A stretch of DNA of 64,000 bases, taken from Nigrospora sphaerica (lineage: Eukaryota; Ascomycota; Sordariomycetes; Amphisphaeriales; Apiosporaceae). Under the pieces are notes generated by a model. That model ran no database searches, was not told the DNA's origin, and saw nothing but the letters and a program-made list of their open reading frames with translations. The stretch spans positions 6,696,001 to 6,760,000 of the forward strand of contig JAGVVL010000002.1 of the NCBI GenBank assembly GCA_018287875.1, written 5' to 3'. Positions 55,901 through 64,000 of the stretch are shown piece after piece. The translations under genes and the position numbers were made by a program. Positions within the stretch are counted from its first letter, which is position 1, and each line of letters starts with the position of its first letter.

Positions 55901-57093
55901 CGGCGACCGGCGCGTTCCTTTTGCGCATGATGCCGGCTGGCATGCAACGCACATCGGCCGACTTACCGAGGCTCAGGCGTTGTCGCCCACAAGCAGCACG
56001 ACGTCGTCCAGAGTGTGTTCGTCTTGTGGCCCTTTCCTGCCGAGCGAGTGCCAGGCAACGATTGTACTACACAATGCCAAGTAAGCGCATATATTGGCAT
56101 GTGCATTGTGTGGGCTTGCACGCTTATAGTACAACTCGGTCGTCGGTTGAATTGGATCTGTCACGATCGCAGGGCGCAGGGGTCCAGGACGTTGGTAAAG
56201 AGGGGAAGAACAGGGGCGTGGGAATGCTGGCTGATTGGTCGGCGGACGGCTGAATGTTGCATGGCAGATAGTTAGGCTGCAGGGCCCTACAAAGCCCAGT
56301 CCGGATGACGGACTGGCTGACATTTGTCTCTGCCTCAAGGCCAAGCCATGGGAAGGGGAGGACTGAGTGGTGAAGAAGCCGGAGGCCGGTGTACCCTGGT
56401 TTGATTTCGAGCAGCTCTGGCTGAAACGCTGGCCACCCCTCTCACGGCCATGTTGTACATCCAGATGGGCAGTTGTAATGAAGGAGAGGCGCGGAGGGGG
56501 GCTCATCACTTTTTCCCCTGCCGTGACTGTTGTTCATCTAAGTTTTGCCACCCACCTCGGGGGCGCATCGCATCCCCGCAAACACAGTGATCCATTCTTA
56601 CCTACAGTGTAGGGTAAGTAGGCAAGGTACGCACGGATGAATGGATGCCATGAACACCCACCAAACGTACGAGCCCCTTCGTTCGTCCCGCCCTGTCTTT
56701 CTCGCCTCGAGTGCCTCTCGGGGCTGAGCTGGGCCGTCTCGCCTGTCAGCTTGCAAGCAGGGTTGTTGGATGGACGACAGTGGTGGAATGTGGGCTCGGG
56801 TTCGGCTTCCAGTTTGTGGGACTGCGTGGGCTCGCATATCCCCAATCAGGAAGGACCCCAGTCCTTCTAACCAATCACACGCGACTTCTTCCCAACAATT
56901 TGCCCCAACACAACGACCTCAGGAATCCCAAGGTGGAGGGAGCAGCAAAGCGATGCAAAATAAGCATTGAGATGCTGGAAACTTGCGAGAGTAGCCCGTA
57001 ACGCCGCATACGTAGTATCTTGGTGACATTGCCGCCGACAGTCTGGCCCGTCTTCTCTGGCCACCCTGGCTTCCCCCACACTGGTTCCGATGG

Positions 57094-57105
57094 TTTTTTT
57101 TTTTT
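57094..57105. repeat. Poly-T homopolymer
   Basis: Twelve consecutive T residues followed by a CT-rich stretch (CCTCTTTTTCTTCTTCCCC), in the distal upstream region of the desaturase gene. Confidence 0.9.
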
Positions 57106-58232
57106 CCTCTTTTTCTTCTTCCCCATCCGTCTACTTTGCCCCCTTCGCCCGGGACCCATCGGGCGCTCGGCTAAGGATGGACGGGCGAGGGGGTGAAACG
57201 AGTACCACCGTGACCAACTCATCTCACGCCGTCCGTTAGACTTCCGGGGCGCCAGAGAGTTCCGCCAGACAGGCCATGCCGGCCACGCCACGCCACGGAC
57301 CACGGGCAACACACGGGGCGCCAATATGCCAGCGAAGCCACGCAGCGAGCAATGTGTAAGCGGGAAAGGCCTGAATAAGCCCGTATGCACCCGGTCGTAA
57401 AGTCTGTAACCATGGCTATCCGTGTCCCGGCCGGCGGCGTACAGTGCCACATGGAGTAAGTATACCGTCGCATGCCTGTTGGGGGCCCCGAGGTCTACCT
57501 CCACGTCACGTTGCTGTTGCTCTCCCCCGGCACCCGTCCGCCGGCGGCTGCAGCCAAGTCAACCATGTCGGAAATTCACATGTTCTGGCGAGCCTGTGTT
57601 GCATCTTCCAGCGGCCCCGTTCATCCATGGCAAGGGGGCGGGGGACAAAGAGGCAAGGGCGGGGCGGGACGGGACAGGACAAGGAGCGCGATGAGCGCGG
57701 GCTGTTTGCAGCGGCACCCTTTGCCTCGGTCCCTGGAGAGGTATTCAAAGGGCTAGGTGATGGACGTAGGTAGGGAAAAGAGGGTACACGTGATGGGTAC
57801 GGAGGTGTCTATGTGGCGTATCTCTCTTATTAACTCATATCCCGTACCGACCAGCACAGGGAGGGATAGAGAGGCATCTGGAGCATGGAGGGAGGGCATG
57901 TCGTCAGAATGGATGGTGGTATTGCGCAGTACGTACTTTCTCTCCCACCCCCGATCTGCTACCCATGGGTCCCATGCAGGTTTGCCGCTTCCAGGGCCGC
58001 CCTGGCTGTTTGGGGGGCGGGGACCACTATTAAGCCCACTCCCCGCCATATTCCTCTCTTTTCGCCCGCTATCTTCCCGCCAAAGCCATTTGGTTGAATA
58101 AATACCCTCGGGCTGCCACCCGTCCCCGTTACGCTTTTTCCTATCAGATTCTCTTTCTCAGACAATCCTCGCCCTTCTCCTCCTCCTCTCCCCTAACATC
58201 CCATCAGCTTCATCGGCGAACCCCCCATCATC

Positions 58233-59712
58233 ATGGCGGCGTCGGCGACCGATGCGAATGTGGCCCAGCCCTTCCCCGATGGCACCAAGGACTACAAGCC
58301 GCTTCGCTCCAACAAGCAGATGGACTTGAAGAAGCCTCACATCACGGAACTGCCCATCACCTGGAGCAACTGGTACAAACACGTCAGCTGGCTGAATGTC
58401 TACTTCATCCTCGTCGTGCCCTTCATGGGCTGCGTGGCTGCCTACTTCACACCCCTGCGCTTTTATACGGCCGTGTTCTCCGTCATCTATTACTTTAACA
58501 CCGGTCTTGGCATCACGGCTGGTATGTTACCCCGTGCTTTCTCTTGCACCGCCCTCGCCGCTAACTTTCCTGACAGGCTACCACCGTCTCTGGTCGCACA
58601 CCTCATACAAAGCCACCCTACCCCTGAAGATCTACCTCGCGGCAGTCGGCGCTGGCGCCGTCGAGGGCTCCATCCGATGGTGGTCCCGGGGCCACCGTGC
58701 CCACCACCGCTACACGGACACGGAGAAGGATCCCTACTCGGTCCGCAAGGGTCTTCTGTACTCGCACATCGGCTGGATGGTCATGAAGCAGAACCCCAAG
58801 CGTATTGGTCGTACTGACATCACGGATCTCAACGATGACCCCGTCGTTGTCTTCCAGCACACGCACTACATTAAGTGCGTTCTAATGATGGGTCTCATTT
58901 TCCCTACCCTCGTCTGCGGCCTCGGCTGGGGTGACTGGCTCGGTGGCTTCATTTACGCTGGCATCCTCCGCATTTTCTTCGTCCAGCAGGCCACCTTCTG
59001 CGTTAACTCGCTGGCCCACTGGCTCGGTGACCAGCCTTTTGACGACCGCAACTCACCCCGTGACCACGTTATCACGGCCCTCGTTACGCTCGGCGAAGGA
59101 TACCACAACTTCCACCATGAGTTCCCCTCCGACTACCGCAACGCCATCCAGTGGTGGCAGTACGACCCCACCAAGTGGACCATCTGGGCGTGGAAGCAGC
59201 TCGGCCTGGCCTACGACCTGAAGGAGTTCCGCCAAAACGAGATAGAGAAGGGCCGTGTCCAGCAGCTGCAGAAGAAGCTCGACCAGAAGCGTGCTACGCT
59301 CGACTGGGGTGTGCCCCTGGAGCAGCTCCCCGTCGTCGACTGGGACAGCTTCGTGGCCGAGTCCAAGAACGGCAAGGCGCTCGTGGCCGTGGCCGGTGTT
59401 ATCCATGACGTGACCGACTTCATCAAGGACCATCCCGGTGGCAAAGCCCTCATCTCATCGGCCATCGGCAAGGACGCTACGGCTATTTTCAACGGCGGTG
59501 TCTACAACCACTCCAATGCTGCCCACAACCTGCTGTCTACAATGCGTGTGGGCGTGCTGCGTGGTGGCTGCGAAGTGGAGATCTGGAAGCGTGCCCAGTC
59601 GGAGAACAAGGACGCTACGGTGCTTCACGACTCGACAGGTACCCGTATCGTCCGTGCCGGCGACCAGCCCACGCGTACTGCCCAGCCCATCGCCAGCGCC
59701 GATGCGGCTTGA
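58233..59712 (+). CDS. OLE1: Stearoyl-CoA (delta-9) desaturase with C-terminal cytochrome b5 domain
   Basis: Exons 58233-58521 and 58577-59712 give 474 residues; the 55-base intron (GTATGT...TGACAG) falls within the codon for Gly97, just before the first His box. The desaturase domain has hydrophobic segments near residues 53-72 and 76-96 and the three iron-binding His boxes: HRLWSH (99-104), HRAHH (136-140) and HNFHH (273-277). The C-terminal cytochrome b5 domain (about 335-430) carries the heme ligand in DHPGGKAL (His382) and VYNHSNAAH. The enzyme inserts a cis double bond at carbon 9 of palmitoyl- and stearoyl-CoA in the endoplasmic reticulum, with electrons passed through its own b5 domain. 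Length is typical of filamentous fungal Ole1. The leader upstream is pyrimidine-rich. Confidence 0.97.
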
Positions 59713-61111
59713 TTCTCACGACCACGACATGACCCATCGTTCATTTACTGTACATAGACATCACCACGGCGTTTAAGAGGGGAAAAGATTGCAGGCGGGC
59801 GCATTGGCATGATTTGGAGCACCATTGCTGCTCGATATCCTTTCTGCCATCACAACTTGTCTCAGAGAAGGCCAGGGCAGATCCAATAAATTACATGAAT
59901 CTAAACAAAACAGTGGATTAGTACCTTGACTTGTTTTCCTCACTACACGCCGATGTATATATCGTGCTTTTCTCACCACAAGCTGATGTATAATCATATG
60001 TTTAACTCGCACAGATCACCACGATCAAGGTTTTAAAAATGAGCAGCGTCGGAAAGTCTTGGGCCGCGTAACATTGAATGTCGTCTTGTCCGTTTACCCC
60101 GTTTCCCAATCCATGGCTATGCCTTGTCCTGGACCATATGTGCCTGAAGTACCTAAGTAGGCACTTCAGTAGTCCTCGATAACCAGCCATGTACCAACGG
60201 TCGATTCCGTCCCACCAACTTGTCCGACCTTGGCTGTGAACCGGTTCCATGTGGATACGACCTTGTTGAAACGGGGAACCCATGCGTCCATCCCCCAAAA
60301 GGCCAAGAGGACTCGTCCCAACAACACAACTGATCCGCACCACCGGTTTCGGCTTCACGTGCAACCCTTCAACCCTAAAAACGTCTTCACGGGTCTTGGG
60401 GGGGTTCTTTTCCCCTTCGCAGTGACACGTCGGCGGCTCTCCATGTGTGCGTGCCCACATCCCATTCGGCTCCCAGAAATAAACGTGCAGCGAGGGAGTT
60501 GGCTGTAAACACTATGGTCTTGCGAGAATTGCCACTGAATGCATGTGTAAACTAAGGTGAGGCGTGGTTGCCGCACACCGTTTGGTGTTGCGACTGGTAT
60601 CATGTATGAAGAGAACCGCCGAGCGAAGAAACATCAAAGAGGATCAGAGAGACTGGCCAGTTAGGCACACTCTCCCCCAAGCACGGCCGGCCAACTACCT
60701 ATGTAAGCAGGTAAAGGTAAGGGGGGTCTCCAAATGCCGACGCATTGCGGGCCTGTCTGGCTGTCGCGCAAGCACCTGTTACTCCTGGAAATCCGCCACG
60801 ACGCCAATGGCCCCCAGATATAGCGGCTTTTGCCCTCCAACGACCACCAGCTGGCGTGCCCCCAGCAGCCCGAACTTGCGCACGTACTATAGATGGTGCC
60901 CTTGGGACACCCCGTCGCGTCCCTCCTCCCCCACGCCAATGCAGAACAAAGACACCCAACGTCATCTTCATTCCCGGCTTTGATAACGAGAAGCCAACTT
61001 CGCAACCCCCATGGCGCAATGTGGGCCTGGGACCGGAGCACAAGAGAGAGAGCTTTGTCGGCGGGGCCGTGTGCAACGGCCACCTCCCCCCCCCGGCCAT
61101 CCACCCGCACC
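59713..61111. other. Intergenic spacer between convergent genes
   Basis: 1.4 kb between the stops of the desaturase and the SNF2/RING gene. The first half (59760-60010) is AT-richer, as expected for a 3' untranslated region. I see no RNA gene, and the short frames (for example 60564-60983) have no recognisable motif. Confidence 0.5.
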
Positions 61112-64000
61112 TCACTTGAACAGACTGCGCAGGTCCAAGAGCCTCTGCTTCGCAGCCTCGGCCTTGTCCGTAACCCGGCTCCGATCCATGCTCAGACTAG
61201 CGAGCTTCATCTTCTTCTCCTGGAGCACCAGCATCTTCTCCTCAATACTGTTCTTCATGATGTAGCGGACAGTGCGCACCGGTCGTTTCTGCCCCAGCCG
61301 GTGCACCCGGTCAATGGCTTGCGCCTCGGCTGCCGGGTTGTATTGGGGTTCCATGACGTAAACGCTGTTGCCTGCCGTCAGGTTGAGGCCGAGCCCGCCA
61401 GCCATGATGGACACGAGGATGACATGCGTCGAGTTGTCCTCTCTGAACTGGTCCATGGCAGCCGTGCGCGCGGTGCGTGGCATCTTGCCGTCGAGACGCG
61501 TGTAGCTGATGCCAGCCTCCGTCAGTGCCAGCTGGATCAGGTCCAAGTGCGATGTCCATCCCGAGAATACCACCGACTTGAACGGCGGTTCGTCCGGGTG
61601 CGCCTCGCTCTCGGCCTTGCTCTTGAGCAAATCGTCTATCAGGGCACGTGTTTTCGTGTGGGGGCCGCTGTAGGACTCCCATGTCTTCGTCCTTTGGCCT
61701 GCCGAGTGGTGGGCGTCATGCTCAACCTCTGCCTTGTCCTTGCGCAACTCCGTGATTGCCGATCGAGTCTCTTTGGAGCAATAGGGGCACGGGCCCGAGC
61801 CGCCCACAAACGCACGCGTCTCGGCCGCCCACTGTCCCTTGCACGAGTGGCAAACAAGATGATAGCACGCCGTTAGGTACCCGATGATGTCCTCCTCGCG
61901 CTCCGATTCCACCTCCCCGTTGCTCTCCCCAGCCCCGAGCTTCTTGTCGCAGACGTAGCACTTGTTGCTGTTGGTCTCTTGCATCAACTCGAAAACCTCG
62001 TAGGCTCGAGTCTCGCCGATCATAGGCTTATCCTCGTCGTCGCTGTCGAGATCAATGGCCGAATCCTCCGTCATGCCCTGAATAAGCGCCAGGTCCACAT
62101 CGCTGAGTAGCTCCCGTCCATGCGCCGCGATGAGCCGTAGCCGGAGGATCGACTGCAGAATATGAATGTACGTTTTGCCTCCCACCATCCGATCCCGGCC
62201 GGCGGCTAAGACGGCCACCTTGTCCTGAGCATTTTGCTCGAAGAGCTTGTATAGCTTCTCCTCGGCCGGGGAGAACTCGAGGCGGACAAGGTGGTCTTTC
62301 CGCGGGGGCAAGTCGATCTTGTCCTTCAGGCGCCTCAACGTAACGCTATCCACCAGCACCCTCAGCTTGGGGACGATCTCGGGGTCGCACACCTTGAAGG
62401 GCGCCACGATGAACTGGGTGAATTTTGCCTTGTCGTCAAAGGGCTTGAGGCGGATGAATGCGAGCAGCGCCGCTAGGTCATCAAGTTTGTTCTGCACGGG
62501 CGTCCCCGTCACCGCCCAGCGCCGCTGCGCTTGTAGCCGGCAGATGGCTTTGAACTGCAGGGTCGACTGCTCACGAATCATGTGGGCTTCGTCCAGGACG
62601 ATCCGAAACCAGCCAATCTCCTCCAGGGGATGAGGGCCGGGACGACCCTTGTGCCGAGCGTTCAATTCCGTCGAAACCGAGCCGTAGGTGGTGATGACCA
62701 GGTCAAACTCCGCAAGCTTCTCGGGGTCCCGGATGCGGTTGGAGCCGTGGTAGATGTAGAAGGAAAAGGTGCCGGGTTTGATATGTGTTTTGATCTGCTC
62801 CTCCCAATTTGTAATCGTGGTAAGAGGGCAAACGAGCAGTGTTGCTCGCGAGTTCCTCGTTAAGCGCGTCAAGGCGAGAGGTTGCGGTGCGGGCACATTA
62901 AACCGCGACTGCGTGTTCTTTTTGGGAGCCGGGGGTTCTGGCTGGACGACCTCTTCTTCCGACCAGCCCTTGGCGGCATCTAAAGAGCTGGCAACCAGTG
63001 AGAGAATGCTGAGCGTCTTGCCTAGCCCCATCATGTCGGCCAGAATCCCACCGAGAGTCTCCGGAGGGCGCTCGCGCTGCACCTGGCCCGTGATCACGTT
63101 ATAGAAGCTCCTTTGCCCACTAATGCCGATTTGAACCCGCCAGAGAGAATTCGGCGTTTTGCCCACATCGTTGAGCTCGCGGGGCCGCTCTCGATTGGTC
63201 ATGAAGTGAAGGCCCTGCTTCTGATGCTTAAGCAGTTCCGTTTGAATCCGGGGGTCAGGCTCCATCAAGGGGAGATCTTCGCTTTTTGTCAGGTCATCAA
63301 AAACACCCATCACCTCGTTGCGGATTTCCTCGACCGTTCTCGTGATCTGGGCAGGGGCTGGGACGGCCGCCGTGTCGCGGTCTCTAATGACAGGCGGGGG
63401 GCGGAAGCCCTGTATCGTTTGCGGATTCTCGTACTTAGCGCCAGGATCCAAGCGAGTAGGGTTTCGCAGCCAGAGTTGTTTCTGGGAAAGATGCTTCCCC
63501 ACGGCCTTGGCAGATTTCCTCGGCCCGTAGAGCATCAAGTCGAGAATGTACGCCCTGGAGGTGGCTTGGCCCGCGCGTTCGCCGTCCATTCTCCTCGTCG
63601 GTATCCTACTATCCGTCCTGAGTTGGAGGCGTGGCGCATCGAGAAGAGGGCAGAGACCAGCGGCGGTCGATGAGTCTAGACGCCCTACCACCTGTCGTGT
63701 ATAGTCCTTGGCGTGGATGACGTTGTATGAATCGCCGTGCTTCCTGTTGAGTACGATCTTGACCCCTGGCCACCAGCCAGGCTGCAATGCCTTGTGTTCG
63801 GGTTTAGGGCTTGGCACAATGTGGCAGTTTACCTTGGCCCCCTGTATCATGCCGTAGCACACCTCTTGATTCTGAACATCTTCGGTCGGCGCCGCATTCG
63901 GTTCGTCGGCTACGACATTCATTAGTAAATCGCCTGCGAGGTTACCTGCTGGAAGCCACCAGGGGCGAAACGTACTGCTTTCCGTCAAGTCGACCGTGTC
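61112..64000 (-). CDS. SNF2-family ATPase/helicase with embedded RING finger (5' truncated by window edge)
   Basis: 962 residues are visible; the frame is open through base 64000, so the true start lies outside. The N-terminal 190 visible residues contain a conserved-looking region of unclear fold (VCYGMIQGAKVNCHIV, YILDLMLYGPRKSAKAVGK). SNF2 ATPase motifs follow: Walker A ILADMMGLGKTLSILSL (near 63010-63050), FRIVLDEAHMIREQST (DEAH, near 62590) and VTGTPVQNKLDDL. A RING finger lies between the two helicase lobes, with CYVCDKKLG, CYHLVCHSC and CPYCSKE. The C-terminal lobe has SVVFSGWTSHLDLIQ and IDRVHRLGQKRPVRTVRYI. This Rad5/HLTF-like layout is typical of ATP-dependent translocases that also act as ubiquitin or SUMO-targeted ligases in DNA repair and chromatin. 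Without the N-terminus I cannot choose between RAD5, ULS1-type or other fungal relatives. Confidence 0.88.
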   Translation of the reverse strand, partial: DTVDLTESSTFRPWWLPAGNLAGDLLMNVVADEPNAAPTEDVQNQEVCYGMIQGAKVNCHIVPSPKPEHKALQPGWWPGVKIVLNRKHGDSYNVIHAKDYTRQVVGRLDSSTAAGLCPLLDAPRLQLRTDSRIPTRRMDGERAGQATSRAYILDLMLYGPRKSAKAVGKHLSQKQLWLRNPTRLDPGAKYENPQTIQGFRPPPVIRDRDTAAVPAPAQITRTVEEIRNEVMGVFDDLTKSEDLPLMEPDPRIQTELLKHQKQGLHFMTNRERPRELNDVGKTPNSLWRVQIGISGQRSFYNVITGQVQRERPPETLGGILADMMGLGKTLSILSLVASSLDAAKGWSEEEVVQPEPPAPKKNTQSRFNVPAPQPLALTRLTRNSRATLLVCPLTTITNWEEQIKTHIKPGTFSFYIYHGSNRIRDPEKLAEFDLVITTYGSVSTELNARHKGRPGPHPLEEIGWFRIVLDEAHMIREQSTLQFKAICRLQAQRRWAVTGTPVQNKLDDLAALLAFIRLKPFDDKAKFTQFIVAPFKVCDPEIVPKLRVLVDSVTLRRLKDKIDLPPRKDHLVRLEFSPAEEKLYKLFEQNAQDKVAVLAAGRDRMVGGKTYIHILQSILRLRLIAAHGRELLSDVDLALIQGMTEDSAIDLDSDDEDKPMIGETRAYEVFELMQETNSNKCYVCDKKLGAGESNGEVESEREEDIIGYLTACYHLVCHSCKGQWAAETRAFVGGSGPCPYCSKETRSAITELRKDKAEVEHDAHHSAGQRTKTWESYSGPHTKTRALIDDLLKSKAESEAHPDEPPFKSVVFSGWTSHLDLIQLALTEAGISYTRLDGKMPRTARTAAMDQFREDNSTHVILVSIMAGGLGLNLTAGNSVYVMEPQYNPAAEAQAIDRVHRLGQKRPVRTVRYIMKNSIEEKMLVLQEKKMKLASLSMDRSRVTDKAEAAKQRLLDLRSLFK

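Larger units (their letters stand above)
53379..58232. other. Long gene-poor region between LEU1 and the desaturase gene
   Basis: 4.85 kb between two diverging metabolic genes. The first 600 bases probably form the LEU1 promoter. From about 54040 to 55900 base composition drops towards A+T and short direct and inverted repeats occur (listed separately). From 56000 on it is GC-rich again with a T run at 57094-57105 and a pyrimidine-rich leader (58120-58205) before the desaturase. No gene is supported. Confidence 0.5.

Overview
The window looks like GC-rich chromosomal DNA from a filamentous ascomycete (Pezizomycotina, most likely a Sordariomycete). Genes are spaced eukaryote-style with single short GT...AG introns of about 52-98 bases. 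Several products carry mitochondrial presequences, and the gene set is fungal: UAF-type Rrn5, Swi3/Rsc8-type SWIRM protein, Pim1-type Lon, Ole1 fused to cytochrome b5, one-chain Leu1, and Bst1. The species cannot be fixed from sequence alone.

Layout. 1-303: C-terminal end of an unidentified protein. 1.1-3.1 kb (-): Irc3-like mitochondrial helicase. 4.2-6.1 kb (+): Rrn5-like RNA polymerase I factor. 6.5-8.7 kb (-): Swi3/Rsc8 chromatin remodeller subunit, 3 exons. 9.9-11.0 kb (+): ETF alpha subunit, tail to tail with 11.1-12.7 kb (-): adrenodoxin/ferredoxin reductase. 13.6-15.5 kb (+): four-TM fungal membrane protein. 16.1-19.4 kb (-): PMS1 mismatch-repair endonuclease. 23.5-27.1 kb (+): BST1 GPI inositol-deacylase. 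29.0-30.3 kb (+): a three-exon C2H2 zinc-finger gene. 32.3-33.7 kb (+): flavohemoglobin. 35.1-35.9 kb (+): small coiled-coil protein of unknown function. 36.0-36.8 kb (-): NECAP-like endocytic adaptor. 37.8-41.2 kb (+): mitochondrial Lon protease. 46.9-49.6 kb (+): atypical protein kinase. 51.0-53.4 kb (-): 3-isopropylmalate dehydratase. 58.2-59.7 kb (+): delta-9 acyl-CoA desaturase. 61.1-64.0 kb (-): SNF2/RING helicase, N-terminus outside the window.

The genes are independent housekeeping or regulatory units, not a biosynthetic or defence cluster. Loose themes are mitochondrial function (Irc3, ETF-alpha, ferredoxin reductase, Lon) and nuclear DNA transactions (Rrn5, Rsc8/Swi3, Pms1, SNF2/RING). 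Large gene-poor gaps lie at 19.4-23.5, 27.1-29.0, 30.3-32.3, 41.2-46.9 and 53.4-58.2 kb. They hold microsatellites, a dispersed TACCTA/TAGGTA motif, a lower-GC tract at 54.0-55.9 kb that may be a decayed mobile element, and a pair of overlapping antisense open frames at 27.5-28.9 kb.

I saw no clear new multi-gene system. The best leads are the zinc-finger gene and its two competing splice acceptors, the serine-rich insert in the flavohemoglobin, the kinase with altered catalytic motifs, and the unexplained open frames.
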